Shown here in pieces: positions 1 to 7,814 of a DNA stretch of 64,000 nt. A program made the position numbers and the translations under genes. This DNA is from 21-14-0-10-47-8 sp966211455 (lineage in GTDB: Bacteria > Bdellovibrionota > Bdellovibrionia > Bdellovibrionales > Bdellovibrionaceae): the NCBI GenBank assembly GCA_966211455.1, contig CBIHNI010000015.1, forward strand, positions 60,303 to 124,302, read 5' to 3'. Each line of letters opens with the position of its first letter. Within the stretch, counting starts at the first letter, position 1. The notes under the pieces were generated by a model. That model saw only the letters and a program-made list of their open reading frames with translations, did not search any database and was not told the DNA's origin.

Positions 1-600
1 CGGTGGCGGCAGTTGTTTGGCGTCGGTGAATTCAAACTCGGCAGCGGCCGTTCCGGTTCGTGCATCGACCAGGGGGCTGATACCAACGATGCGGACCGGA
101 AGCTTTCCGTCGCGTTGGAATTCGGATTTGAACTCGCCCAGAAGACCGGCGCGGACCACATTCAGATCCGAGCTTGGGAATTCAGCTGTGAGCTTCAAGG
201 ATTTTGGATTGATTACGGTGAAAAGCTTTTCGCCGCGTGCGACCTTGGCCATTTGTGTGGCCCACAGGTGGCTGACGATTCCGTTGATTGGTGCGCGCAC
301 CGGAACGGCGGCATAGGTGAAGCCGGGATCTTTGTTTTCAACGTACAAAATGATTTCGCCAGATTTAACGACCGAGCCCAAGGGTTTCAAGATGCGGGTG
401 ACATGTCCTTCGATGTCGGCGCTGACGATGGACTGCAGGCGCGCTTCGACCTTGACCGGAACGATCACGCGGCGTTTGTCGTCTTGGGGTTTGATCTCTT
501 GCAAGAGAACTTTGGGACGGTCTTCAGGGGTTGCGGCGGTCGGAGCAGCCCAGGCGAAAGACGTTGGTGAAACCAATGCGATCAGCATCCAAGTTTTCAT
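1..600 (-). CDS. Periplasmic adaptor (HlyD/MFP) of an efflux system, 3' end cut by window edge
   Basis: An open frame of 200 codons runs on the minus strand from ATG at 600 to the window edge with no stop. It begins with a Sec signal peptide (MKTWMLIALVSPTSFAWA). Next comes a lipoyl/barrel-sandwich pattern in which two hairpins (VEARLQSIVSADIEGHVTRI and VPVRAPINGIVSHLW) surround a short hairpin region. The missing C-terminus would hold the rest of the beta-barrel. By family, such adaptors link an inner-membrane RND or ABC pump to an outer-membrane channel, so the pump genes should lie to the left of this window. The long plus-strand frames here are shadows. Confidence 0.75.
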   Translation of the reverse strand, partial: MKTWMLIALVSPTSFAWAAPTAATPEDRPKVLLQEIKPQDDKRRVIVPVKVEARLQSIVSADIEGHVTRILKPLGSVVKSGEIILYVENKDPGFTYAAVPVRAPINGIVSHLWATQMAKVARGEKLFTVINPKSLKLTAEFPSSDLNVVRAGLLGEFKSEFQRDGKLPVRIVGISPLVDARTGTAAAEFEFTDAKQLPPP

Positions 601-690
601 AAATACCCCTAGGTCGAATTTGAGAGGGCAAATATACTGAAAGACTTGAAAAATGCAAAGGCCGCTGAAAATTATTTCGTACTGTTTTGT

Positions 691-1209
691 TTACTTTTTA
701 AAGTCGCGATCCAGGACGGTTTTACGGCCTTCTCGGCGAGCGTTGTCGATGGCGCGGTCGCATTCGATGCGCACGATATCGGATAAAATATCCATCACCG
801 AGGCGGACGTGTTCATATCCGATCTGGCGCGGATGTAATCCTTTAATTTCGAAGCCACAATCAAGATATCGTGAGGGATCGGCTCTTTCGAGCTTGAGCT
901 GGTTGAAGGGGTTCCGCCCGAAGCAGCCGGTTGAGCATTGACGATGATTCGGCGTTTTTCAGGTGCAGCTTCGGCCGCGTCTTGGGGATCGGCTTTCATC
1001 GGAGCTGTTTTTTCAATGGCGCCGGCGTCGCGGTGACGAGCCCCCGGCAAGTGCGCTTCGAAACAGGTGACCGAGCAGAACGAGTATCCGGTGCGCTGGC
1101 CTGTGCAGGTCGAGACGCTGCAGACATAGTACTTCTGTCCGAGCAAAATTGGTTTCTTACAAGTGCTGCATTTTTTCCAGAGATTGGCGGGGGCTGGGTT
1201 TGTTTCCAT
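691..1209 (-). CDS. Zinc-finger protein with C-terminal histone fold
   Basis: The protein has 172 residues. The N-terminus has six cysteines (C14, C17, C30, C35, C45, C49) plus H53 and H59, a zinc-binding layout. Residues ~60-108 are a low-complexity linker rich in Ala, Ser and Pro. Residues ~111-172 read like an archaeal histone: IPHDILIVASKLKDYIRAR, then MNTSASVMDILSDIV, then AIDNARREGRKTVLDRDF. The last segment parallels the HMfB segment AIKLARHAGRKTIKAEDI, including the Arg-Lys-Thr of loop 2 and the following acidic pair. The chain stops soon after this, so alpha-3 is short. Bacterial histone-fold proteins are known from Bdellovibrio, and variants fused to zinc fingers have been described among prokaryotic histones. 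DNA binding is inferred. Start ATG at 1209. Confidence 0.75.
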   Translation of the reverse strand: METNPAPANLWKKCSTCKKPILLGQKYYVCSVSTCTGQRTGYSFCSVTCFEAHLPGARHRDAGAIEKTAPMKADPQDAAEAAPEKRRIIVNAQPAASGGTPSTSSSSKEPIPHDILIVASKLKDYIRARSDMNTSASVMDILSDIVRIECDRAIDNARREGRKTVLDRDFKK

Positions 1210-1256
1210 GCCCTCATTATGAAGGCATGGAACAAAAAAGAATAGGTCTTAGGACC

Positions 1257-1394
1257 TTACAAATACATCTGACGCATCAATTGCGCCTTGAGACGTGCTT
1301 CGATGATTGTCTGTTCCGCTGCATATTGAGGATGCTGACTGGATTCACCCAGCCATTCTTGAACTGCAACTAGAACTTGTTTCACGACTGCCAT
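1257..1394 (-). CDS. Small protein of 45 residues, function unknown
   Basis: A short gene on the minus strand encodes 45 residues starting MAVVKQVLVAVQEWLGE and ending KAQLMRQMYL. It is supported by a strong Shine-Dalgarno (GAGGAGG, 1396-1402 in complement) just ahead of ATG at 1394. The peptide should be an amphipathic helix with several Gln and no Cys or signal sequence. It is divergent from the HTH regulator at 1509 and stops about 50 bases before the start of the histone-fold gene, so it could share its transcript. No family recognised. Confidence 0.55.
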   Translation of the reverse strand: MAVVKQVLVAVQEWLGESSQHPQYAAEQTIIEARLKAQLMRQMYL

Positions 1395-1508
1395 GGGGCC
1401 TCCTCTCTTAGTTTCGGACTGACTTTATTTTCGGCGATCCAGTTGCTTTATTCAATACCGATCAAAAAGGTATTACAGTATGATACTTATGCGATAAGGG
1501 GTAACACC

Positions 1509-2261
1509 ATGAAAAGCTCCCAGATCTTAGTCGAGACACTGAAGCAGGCTCTGAAAATGAGACGTATCAACTATAAAACATTAGCTCAGGCCTGGGATCT
1601 TTCCGAGGCCTCTGTAAAGCGCATTATGAGTCAGGGAGATCTGACTTTGGACAGAATCGAACAAGCTTGTTCGCTGATGCAGATGAGCTTTGGCGACTTG
1701 ATTCGACTGACGCCTTTTTCCTCGGAAGCTTCAGATCAAGAAATGCCTCTCGAGCATGAAAATGAATTTATCAAAGAGCCGAAGCTTTTCCATTTCTGGT
1801 TGCTGCTCAGTGATGGCAAGACGGTCAAGTGGATCGAAAAGAAATATGAAATCACCAACACAGAGGTGCAGAAGTTTTTGATCACCCTGGATCGGCTTCA
1901 GCTGATCGAGCTTCATCCGGGAAATAAAGCGCGGGTGATCGCTAAGAATCGGGTCCGCTTTCGCAGAGATGGCCCGATGGGAAAACAGATCGTGCGCGAG
2001 GCGAAAGAATCTTTTCTGAACTCTGATTTCAAGGCGGCGGCCGATCATTTGCGTTTCGGTATGTATCGTCTCAATCCGCAAAGTGCATCACGGTACAAAG
2101 TCAAAATGGACAGACTGATCAACGAAATGAAATCCGAAAGTCAGATTGAATCCGATCAGCCTGAAAGCGTCGAGTTCGGATTTTTGCTGGCACTTCGTCC
2201 TTGGACCTCGCCACTTTTGCGCGCCATGATTCCGCGAGAGAAAAAAGAAAAGCTTACTTAA
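1509..2261 (+). CDS. XRE-type helix-turn-helix transcriptional regulator
   Basis: 250 residues from ATG 1509, preceded by AAGGGG at a suitable distance. The open frame extends further upstream but without a ribosome site. Residues ~5-65 are a lambda-repressor-like HTH (YKTLAQAWDLSEASVKRIM, then LDRIEQACSLMQMSFGDLI). The remainder is a helical C-terminal region (LLLSDGKTVKWIEKKYEITNTEVQKFL) that looks like a second winged-helix-like unit. It shares its architecture with the regulator at 2972-3697, and the pair flank the small secreted protein at 2446. Target unknown. Confidence 0.8.
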   Translation: MKSSQILVETLKQALKMRRINYKTLAQAWDLSEASVKRIMSQGDLTLDRIEQACSLMQMSFGDLIRLTPFSSEASDQEMPLEHENEFIKEPKLFHFWLLLSDGKTVKWIEKKYEITNTEVQKFLITLDRLQLIELHPGNKARVIAKNRVRFRRDGPMGKQIVREAKESFLNSDFKAAADHLRFGMYRLNPQSASRYKVKMDRLINEMKSESQIESDQPESVEFGFLLALRPWTSPLLRAMIPREKKEKLT

Positions 2262-2360
2262 GCGGCAGAATTGAAAATGACGGGTTGCAAGCAGATAGAT
2301 CCTGACAAAAATCTAATAGTGAGTCGGAGTGTCTAAACATTCTCCTGTCATGTTCCTAAA

Positions 2361-2390
2361 TTGACGACGACAAAACTTGCGCGCTACTCC
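2361..2390 (+). promoter_or_regulatory. Possible sigma-70-type promoter of the secreted protein at 2446
   Basis: TTGACG at 2361-2366 is a good -35 box. It is followed after 17-18 bases by CTACTC/TACTCC, a poor -10 match. It sits about 55 bases before a perfect ribosome site (AAAGGAG) and ATG 2446. Only the -35 box is convincing. Confidence 0.35.
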
Positions 2391-2445
2391 TAGATGCGTA
2401 CAAACAACGATCCCTTTGGGGTTTACAATAAAAGGAGTTCACAAC

Positions 2446-2919
2446 ATGAAAACAATCATCGCTTTGGCAATCGCATTGTCAGCGTCTGCAGCAATGGCTT
2501 TGGATAAAAACAGCTCATGGTCAGAAATTTTGGGTTCTGGCGCGACTTTGGTTTTCGAAGAAAACTTGGGTGGAATCGCTTTGGAGAACGCTTGCTTGAC
2601 GGCAACTGAAGTTCAATCTATCCGCGCGACAAAAAACTGCGCGAACTTGGTTCCAGTTGAACACAAAGAAGGCGACAGCACTTGGACTGACTGGGTTTGC
2701 GAAAAGTATGTTGTATCTAAAGTGACTTACCCACGCACAACCGAAAAATCAGTTTGCATGGAATACGGCTACGAACAAGACAACTTTGTTTGCACTCAGT
2801 ACGGCACTGTTCACGCGACTGTTGCTAGCTCTATCAACGTAACTGTTGAAGAAAACGGTTTTGGCGAAAACGGCAACTACGGTTTCACAAAAGTTTACAC
2901 TTTCCCAGCTTGCAAGTAA
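2446..2919 (+). CDS. Small secreted protein, unknown family
   Basis: 157 residues. ATG 2446 follows AAAGGAG at ideal spacing; an upstream in-frame extension to 2377 has no ribosome site. MKTIIALAIALSASAAMA is a Sec signal peptide with an A-x-A cleavage site. The mature chain has seven cysteines and a beta-rich C-terminus (HATVASSINVTVEENGFGE). The odd cysteine count leaves one possibly unpaired or in a mixed disulfide. The codons look uniform (repeated GCG, AAC, GTT), suggestive of high expression, and a strong terminator follows. No family recognised. Confidence 0.8.
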   Translation: MKTIIALAIALSASAAMALDKNSSWSEILGSGATLVFEENLGGIALENACLTATEVQSIRATKNCANLVPVEHKEGDSTWTDWVCEKYVVSKVTYPRTTEKSVCMEYGYEQDNFVCTQYGTVHATVASSINVTVEENGFGENGNYGFTKVYTFPACK

Positions 2920-2947
2920 TCGCTAGTCTCTGAAAGAAAACGCTGAA

Positions 2948-2977
2948 AAGGCTGGCCTCGTGCCGGCCTTTTTATTT
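2948..2977. terminator. Intrinsic terminator between convergent genes
   Basis: The arms AAGGCTGGC (2948-2956) and GCCGGCCTT (2962-2970) form a 9-bp stem with one G-T pair and a 5-base loop, followed by TTTATTTTT. The T-run ends the plus-strand secreted-protein transcript and overlaps the stop codon of the minus-strand regulator. Confidence 0.85.
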
Positions 2978-3697
2978 TTCCGGATCCAAAACCCCTTGCG
3001 GGACGATCGCAGTCACGATCGAAACATTGCCCAGATCCTTCGCCGCAGTTGTCAGCTCTTCGCGTTCTGAAATGCGAACTGTTTCGTCCAAAAGGTCTGA
3101 CATTTTTCCCAAAAAATTCTCATATGACTTTTTTGAAAGCCGAAGCGCTGCCAGCCGGTGCTGAGAGTTCGCAGTCTTTTTGAGGGCGCGCTTTAATGTC
3201 AGCTCGGACCATTCTTGGTTCAGGTGCTTGGCGATCTTTGAATCATCGGGCCAACGAAATTTTCCGAAAGAGTTAGAGAAAAAGCGATCTTCTCTTTCCG
3301 AAATCAAATCAAGGCTGACAAGTTTCTTCAGTGCTTTTTGCAGATCCGTTGGTTTCAGATGTTGAATCTTTCCCGCTTCTTCTGGGGAAAGTCCTTCGAC
3401 TGTGATGCGCCAGTAGACCGCCAACAAGTTGCGATCATTGAGCAAGGCCTCTTGCTGTCGCGGGCTGAGGGTTTGTGTCGGAATTGACTTCTGCTCGGCC
3501 GCCGCCAAAACTTGGCCCGGAAGAACATGCAAGATTTCGCAAATCTGAAAGAAGCGCCGGAATGAAAGATCTTTTCCGTTCAACATTTTTTTGATTCCGG
3601 ACTCGCTCATTTTCAAGTGCTGGGCCAGCTCGCTGTAGGTCACGCCCTTTGTTTTTAGCAGAGCCTTCAGACTTGTGAGATAATTTAAATGTTCCAT
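2972..3697 (-). CDS. XRE-type helix-turn-helix transcriptional regulator
   Basis: 241 residues from ATG 3697 with GGAGAAG just upstream. The N-terminal HTH (YSELAQHLKMSESGIKKMLNG, then FRRFFQICEILHVLPGQVL) matches that of the 1509 regulator in layout. The following ~170 residues are helical, including SPEEAGKIQHLKPTDLQKALKK, which looks like a second DNA-contact helix pair. It is divergent from the peptidase at 3789; the ~90-base gap must hold both promoters. Regulation target unknown. Confidence 0.8.
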   Translation of the reverse strand: MEHLNYLTSLKALLKTKGVTYSELAQHLKMSESGIKKMLNGKDLSFRRFFQICEILHVLPGQVLAAAEQKSIPTQTLSPRQQEALLNDRNLLAVYWRITVEGLSPEEAGKIQHLKPTDLQKALKKLVSLDLISEREDRFFSNSFGKFRWPDDSKIAKHLNQEWSELTLKRALKKTANSQHRLAALRLSKKSYENFLGKMSDLLDETVRISEREELTTAAKDLGNVSIVTAIVPQGVLDPEK

Positions 3698-3788
3698 GCT
3701 CTTCTCCGAACTGGGGTATAAAGAACCGAAAATAGGTACCTTTTAATCAGTTTATCAAAGAAAAGGTCCGAATTGATAGACTTTGTCT

Positions 3789-5054
3789 ATGGATGCAAAA
3801 AAATACCAAACCAGACGAGAAGCCCTTGTTCAAAAATACCAACGCACACTGTTTGTGATCCCATCCGGCCACAAGGCGACCCGGTCGCATTCGGTGAATT
3901 ACCGTTTCAAGGTGCATTCGGATTTCTATTACCTCACCGGTTTCGATGTGGATGGCGCAGTTCTGATTCTTTCTAATCAAAAAAGCTATCTATTATGGCC
4001 CCAGCGGGATGCCCTTCATCAGGTTTGGGATGGGGATGATGCAGATCCAAGCGCCCAGCAAAAAGGCGAGCTCGAGCTGGCAAGGCCACAGCAGCTGAAT
4101 GAAATCCTTGGTGCGCATTTGGCGCAGGTGGATCGGCTGGCGACTTCGGTGGGGATGTCCAGCGAAGTGCAAGAAGCGATTTGGCCACTTTTATCTTATG
4201 GTCGCAGTCATCGCGGAAGAAAGATGGGATCACCACTTTCATTTTGCGATTCTCGTCCGCTGATTGGATGGCTTCGTCATCGCAAAGATGCTGGTGAAAT
4301 TCAAGACATGCAAGAAGCTGCCATGCGCTCGTCAAAAGTTCACCGTGCTTTGATGCAAGAAAACTGGATTGGCTTCAGTGAAAAAGAAGTCTCCAACTGG
4401 ATCGAATCGCAGTTCCTGAAAGAAGGCCTGCAGTGGCCAGCTTACGAGACCATCGTCGGCAGTGGCGATCGCAGCGTGGTCTTGCATGCCCGCGCTTCAG
4501 AGAAGATCATTCAAAAAGACGAAATGCTTTTGATCGATGCCGGCGGCGAGTGGAAAGGTTACTGTGCCGATATCACTCGCACATTTCCGGTGGGTGCTAA
4601 GTTTTCGAAAGAGCAGGCTCTCGTCTACAAAGCTGTGCAGAAGGCGCAAGAAGCCGTCATTAAATCACTGGCTGTGGGGCGAACGTTGATCGATTTGCAT
4701 CAAGAAGCTCTGACCAGAATGCTTGAAGAGCTGCAGCAAGCAGGCTTTTCGAAACTGGATATGACGGCGATGAAAGAGCTGATGCCGCACAATACATCTC
4801 ACTGGATTGGTATGGATGTGCATGATCCCTCTCCATATTTGGATGAAGGCGGCGAACCTGTGAAACTGGAAGCGGGGATGAGCCTGACCATCGAGCCAGG
4901 TCTGTATTTCCGGGATTCAAAATTTGGATCCGCTTTTCAAGGAATCGGCGTGCGGATCGAAGACGACATCGTGGTGACTGATGCCGGTGCGGATGTTCTG
5001 ACATCAGTGCCGAAAACAATCGAGGAAATTGAATCTCTGCGAGCGAAGGCTTAA
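3789..5054 (+). CDS. pepP: Xaa-Pro aminopeptidase (M24 family, PepP-like)
   Basis: 421 residues from ATG 3789 (an in-frame TTG lies two codons upstream). An N-terminal aminopeptidase-P domain (~1-165, with HSDFYYLTGFD) precedes a pita-bread M24 domain. The five metal ligands are visible: Asp in LLIDAGGE, Asp in CADITRTFP, His in LMPHNTSHWIG, Glu in LTIEPGLYF and Glu in GVRIEDDIVV. The second conserved His is in GMDVHDP. It removes an N-terminal residue preceding proline, in the cytoplasm. The stop is directly followed by the 21-bp repeat that marks the inserted HNH block, so its original terminator now lies at 6545-6578. Confidence 0.9.
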   Translation: MDAKKYQTRREALVQKYQRTLFVIPSGHKATRSHSVNYRFKVHSDFYYLTGFDVDGAVLILSNQKSYLLWPQRDALHQVWDGDDADPSAQQKGELELARPQQLNEILGAHLAQVDRLATSVGMSSEVQEAIWPLLSYGRSHRGRKMGSPLSFCDSRPLIGWLRHRKDAGEIQDMQEAAMRSSKVHRALMQENWIGFSEKEVSNWIESQFLKEGLQWPAYETIVGSGDRSVVLHARASEKIIQKDEMLLIDAGGEWKGYCADITRTFPVGAKFSKEQALVYKAVQKAQEAVIKSLAVGRTLIDLHQEALTRMLEELQQAGFSKLDMTAMKELMPHNTSHWIGMDVHDPSPYLDEGGEPVKLEAGMSLTIEPGLYFRDSKFGSAFQGIGVRIEDDIVVTDAGADVLTSVPKTIEEIESLRAKA

Positions 5055-5075
5055 AAAGATTCGTGCCGAAGAGAA
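5055..5075 (+). repeat. Left copy of 21-bp direct repeat flanking the HNH block
   Basis: Starts AAAGATTCGTGCC and ends GAAGAGAA, immediately after the pepP stop codon. It is identical over 21 bases to 6537-6557. The flanking bases differ on both sides, so the repeat is exactly 21 bp. Confidence 0.9.
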
Positions 5076-5371
5076 TAGCTTTCCGGCGATGCTTGAAATT
5101 ATTTTTTGAGAGGCGTCGCTGAATTCTCTATTTAGATAATGACATCATTCGTTGCCAAACATTTCACTTGACCAGTGTTTTGCGAGATTTCTTATTTGTA
5201 AATCGAATCTCAAAACACCCTCCTGCACTTACGTTGAACGTCTCTCTTAGGCTCGCTACCAGGTGTGCCGGTTCAATTCACGAAGGATCTCTCTTCTAAA
5301 AATAGAATCGCTTAAAGCCTAAAATAGAGCGAGAAATTCAAGCTTTAAAACCCGTGCTATCTTCACCGCGA

Positions 5372-5387
5372 AGTTCGAATTCGAACT
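5372..5387. repeat. 16-bp perfect palindrome upstream of the HNH gene
   Basis: AGTTCGAATTCGAACT is its own reverse complement. Its first 15 bases recur inside the HNH coding region at 6111-6125. It lies 51 bases before the HNH start, within the otherwise featureless leader 5076-5438. It could be an operator or a recognition site of the enzyme. Confidence 0.5.
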
Positions 5388-5438
5388 CACTTTATTCACA
5401 AGTATGAACTGACTTTGCTCACAGGTAAGGAAGTAAAC

Positions 5439-6449
5439 ATGAATCTCAAATCACTCTCAGATGATATCCTGGAATCACGCCTGAAAGCTTTGTCGCAACG
5501 AGATCTCGCTATTGCCGCAGAACTGATCGCACACATTCATGAATTTATGATCCGAAAGCTTTATCTTAAAAAAGGCCGCACCAGCATTTTTGCTTATCTC
5601 ACCGAAGACTTGGGCTATCCCCGTGCGACCGCACAAAATCGCATCGATGCGGCTTGCTTGTTGCAGGATATTCCTGAAGTGAAATCAGATTTAGCGGCCG
5701 GGAAAATCAATCTGGGGCAAATCACGATCATGGCCTCTGGCCTGCGCCAGATGGCAAAAGAAAACCCAAACCAAAAAGCGTCAATCACTCAAAAACGAGA
5801 GCTGTTTGAAAAAGTAAAGCAAATCAAAGGCGAGCATGAAGTAAAGCGTCTTGTAGCTCAAGAATTAGCAATCACTCCGAAGCCCATCGAGCGCACCCGT
5901 GTGCATGCGGATGGATCTGTGACTCTGGAAGTAACTTTAAGCAAAGAGCAGTATGAAGATCTCCTGCGTGTGCGCGATTTGCAATCACACAAAAATCACA
6001 ATGCGAGCTTGGGTGAGACGATTGGGCTTGCAGTTAATTTCTACCGCGAAAAGAAAGATCCAACACTTTTAAAGACAAAGCTTGTGGCACCGGCACTTGA
6101 CGTGAAAATCAGTTCGAATTCGAACCATGCAGTTAACAATTCAAACCACGCGATCACAAATACAAGCTCGACACTGCGAAGCTTGAAGCCAAGCTTACTG
6201 CGGACTTCGAAAATAGCTAAGACACCGCGAAAATACATCAGCAAGCACGTGATCCGGGCGATTCACAAACGCGATCAGACTTGCCAGTGGGTCCATCCGC
6301 AGACTGGTGTGAGATGTGGTTCCAGTTACCAGATGCAGGTGGATCATGTTCAAGGGCTGGCCGATGGCGGTGGAAATGAAATTCAGAATCTGACTCTGCT
6401 TTGTGGGATTCACAATCGACTTAAATTTGAAATGCAATGGCGCAAGTGA
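5439..6449 (+). CDS. HNH endonuclease
   Basis: 336 residues from ATG 5439 with AAGGAAG seven bases upstream. Residues ~1-215 are a helical DUF222-like region with a possible DNA-contact segment (GRTSIFAYLTEDLGYPRATAQNRI). A Ser/Asn-rich linker (SSNSNHAVNNSNHAITNTSS) follows. The C-terminal HNH domain shows a C-x-W start (RDQTCQWVHP), a second Cys (RCGS), MQVDHVQGLADGGGNEIQNLTLLC and HN. The linked His, Asn and His and two CxxC-like pairs indicate a Zn-supported HNH fold. Such proteins are repeated in Bdellovibrio-like genomes and their role is unclear. Confidence 0.85.
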   Translation: MNLKSLSDDILESRLKALSQRDLAIAAELIAHIHEFMIRKLYLKKGRTSIFAYLTEDLGYPRATAQNRIDAACLLQDIPEVKSDLAAGKINLGQITIMASGLRQMAKENPNQKASITQKRELFEKVKQIKGEHEVKRLVAQELAITPKPIERTRVHADGSVTLEVTLSKEQYEDLLRVRDLQSHKNHNASLGETIGLAVNFYREKKDPTLLKTKLVAPALDVKISSNSNHAVNNSNHAITNTSSTLRSLKPSLLRTSKIAKTPRKYISKHVIRAIHKRDQTCQWVHPQTGVRCGSSYQMQVDHVQGLADGGGNEIQNLTLLCGIHNRLKFEMQWRK

Positions 6450-6536
6450 TCCTAGAATCTATAAAGACAGAATTGATGTTGGAAGTTGCAAGAGCAGCAG
6501 GGCGGTCTTTGCCTAGTTGGCTCTTACATTTTGCAT

Positions 6537-6557
6537 AAAGATTCGTGCCGAAGAGAA
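6537..6557 (+). repeat. Right copy of 21-bp direct repeat flanking the HNH block
   Basis: Identical to 5055-5075. The last 13 bases form part of the 5' arm of the hairpin at 6545-6578, whereas the left copy has no matching 3' arm. This makes the right copy the likely original terminator. Confidence 0.9.
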
Positions 6558-6578
6558 GAAGGGTCTTCTCCTCGGCAC
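6545..6578. terminator. Bidirectional terminator-like hairpin between pepP/HNH and dps
   Basis: Arms 6545-6559 (GTGCCGAAGAGAAGA) and 6564-6578 (TCTTCTCCTCGGCAC) pair over 15 bp with one mismatch and an AGGG loop. There is no strong T-run on either strand, so termination efficiency is uncertain. It lies 31 bases past the dps stop. Confidence 0.6.
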
Positions 6579-6609
6579 GGGTGGTTGGGTTGGGTATGGG
6601 AACAATTTA

Positions 6610-7182
6610 TTAGTTTGAAAGAGTGTCTTCATCGCGGCCTTCATAGGCTTGTCCGCGATCCAAGAAGCTACGAAGCATCCAGACGGCCTTGTCGTGTTGG
6701 CCGACCCGTTGGATCATCATATCTTCACTGTAAACATCATCGGCCTCGCCGCAAATCGTAGCGGCTTCGTGGGCCCGTCGAGCCAAAAGCTCATGGCTTG
6801 AAATCAAGTTGATCAAATCCGCATCGTTGCCAGCATTCACGCGGCTCATTTCTTCAAGATCCGAGCTTGCCAAAATTGTCGCCAAAGAAATCGGCGCCGT
6901 TTTTTCCAATGCGCGAATGCGCTCGGCGATCGCATCGATCGCTTCGGCCAATTGGCCATACTGTTCTTCGGTCATTTTATGCACAGAGAAAAATTTGGGT
7001 CCTTGGTAATTCCAGTGAACGGCATAAGTTTTCATATAAAGGACAAATGTATCCGAAAGAACAAGACGAAGAGCTTCAATCACTTCGGCATTTGCCTTTT
7101 TCGTGCTTGCGTTGCGCGCCTGTGATTGTTGAGCCGCTGAGGCTTTTGTATTTTTCTTTTTTTCGACTTGTTGGTTTCTCAT
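6610..7182 (-). CDS. dps: Dps-family ferritin-like DNA-binding protein
   Basis: 190 residues from ATG 7182, with GGTGGAG upstream; the frame is open further but without a ribosome site. A Lys/Ala-rich N-terminal tail (residues 2-30) precedes a four-helix Dps core. Ferroxidase-type residues are visible: His in AVHWNYQG, then His and Glu/Glu in SVHKMTEEQY, and AIDAIAERIRAL. The family forms dodecamers that oxidise and store iron and compact DNA under starvation or oxidative stress. The basic tail is the part expected to contact DNA. Convergent with the HNH gene. Confidence 0.9.
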   Translation of the reverse strand: MRNQQVEKKKNTKASAAQQSQARNASTKKANAEVIEALRLVLSDTFVLYMKTYAVHWNYQGPKFFSVHKMTEEQYGQLAEAIDAIAERIRALEKTAPISLATILASSDLEEMSRVNAGNDADLINLISSHELLARRAHEAATICGEADDVYSEDMMIQRVGQHDKAVWMLRSFLDRGQAYEGRDEDTLSN

Positions 7183-7343
7183 ATCTATCTCCACCTTCCG
7201 AAAGCAAAAGCTTTCAAATGACAAACAGAGATACAAGGATAGTGCCACGGCCCTGATGGAATAAAACCAGTGCAAATGGGTCAGAAAAGGACTTGATCCC
7301 AAAAGTCTGAGGAAATCCTCCAGAGCTTTATCTTGGACCAGTT

Positions 7344-7371
7344 TTGACGAGCTTGGCCAATAAACTAATTT
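7344..7371 (+). promoter_or_regulatory. Promoter of blaI-like operon
   Basis: TTGACG (7344-7349) and TAATTT (7366-7371) are separated by 16 bases. The first operator palindrome covers the -10 box and the probable start point, as expected for self-repression. Confidence 0.55.
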
Positions 7372-7400
7372 CTTAGTTGATAAAAACTAAAAGCTTAGTT
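7363..7400. promoter_or_regulatory. Two tandem operator palindromes for the BlaI-like repressor
   Basis: AACTAA-N4-TTAGTT occurs twice, at 7363-7378 and 7385-7400, with centres 22 bp apart (two helical turns), just upstream of ATG 7425. The half-sites are identical in both copies and only the 4-base spacers differ (TTTC, AAGC). This matches the paired-dyad layout of BlaI/MecI operators, with a different half-site sequence. Confidence 0.75.
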
Positions 7401-7424
7401 GTAATTCTAAGCACAGGGGATTTT

Positions 7425-7814
7425 ATGGCCAAGAAAAAAGACGAGAAGCTTCTCACCGAAGCAGAGACTGAACTGATGGGTATTCTTTGGAAGCTAGGAG
7501 AAGGCTCGGTCGCTGACGTCATCGAACAACTTCCTGCTGATCGAGATCTGGCTTATACCTCGGTTTCGACTTTTTTGCGCATTCTGGAACAAAAGAAAGT
7601 TTTGAAGGCTCGCAAAGAAGGCCGTGGACATATTTACATCCCGACCATTTCCAAGGACGAATACGAGGCACGCACGGTCCGGCATGTGGTGGATAAAGTT
7701 TTTGATGGTGCACCCTTGTCTTTGGCAAAGCAGTTGATCAACACCAGTAAACTTTCAAAAGACGACATCCAAGAACTTAAAGGCCTATTAAAAAGGCTCG
7801 AGGACAAAGCATGA
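7425..7814 (+). CDS. BlaI/MecI-family transcriptional repressor
   Basis: 129 residues from ATG 7425; upstream AGGGGA supports this start. Winged helix ~8-80: LTEAETELMGILWKLGEGSVADVIEQL, then AYTSVSTFLRILEQKKVL, with the family wing KEGRGHIYIP. The C-terminal dimer arm (~85-129) includes VVDKVFDGAPLSLAKQL. It should repress its own operon through the two dyads at 7363-7400 until cut by the membrane protease encoded next, whose ATG overlaps its stop (ATGA). Confidence 0.9.
   Translation: MAKKKDEKLLTEAETELMGILWKLGEGSVADVIEQLPADRDLAYTSVSTFLRILEQKKVLKARKEGRGHIYIPTISKDEYEARTVRHVVDKVFDGAPLSLAKQLINTSKLSKDDIQELKGLLKRLEDKA

Larger units (their letters stand above)
5076..6557 (+). mobile_element. Putative inserted block carrying an HNH endonuclease, with 21-bp target-site-like duplication
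   Basis: The interval between the two repeat copies holds only the HNH gene and ~360 bases of leader. Deleting one repeat copy plus the interval rebuilds a compact convergent arrangement: pepP stop, ~10 bases, a 15-bp hairpin, then the dps stop. I see no terminal inverted repeats or transposase. Homing by the HNH enzyme is the simplest reading but is inference. Confidence 0.55.

Noticed and set aside
13..640. Plus-strand frames over the first 640 bases
   Set aside because: They are shadows of the minus-strand adaptor gene, which has a signal peptide and family pattern.
6486..6761. 91-codon frame over the HNH-dps gap
   Set aside because: Antisense to dps over most of its length; no ribosome site.
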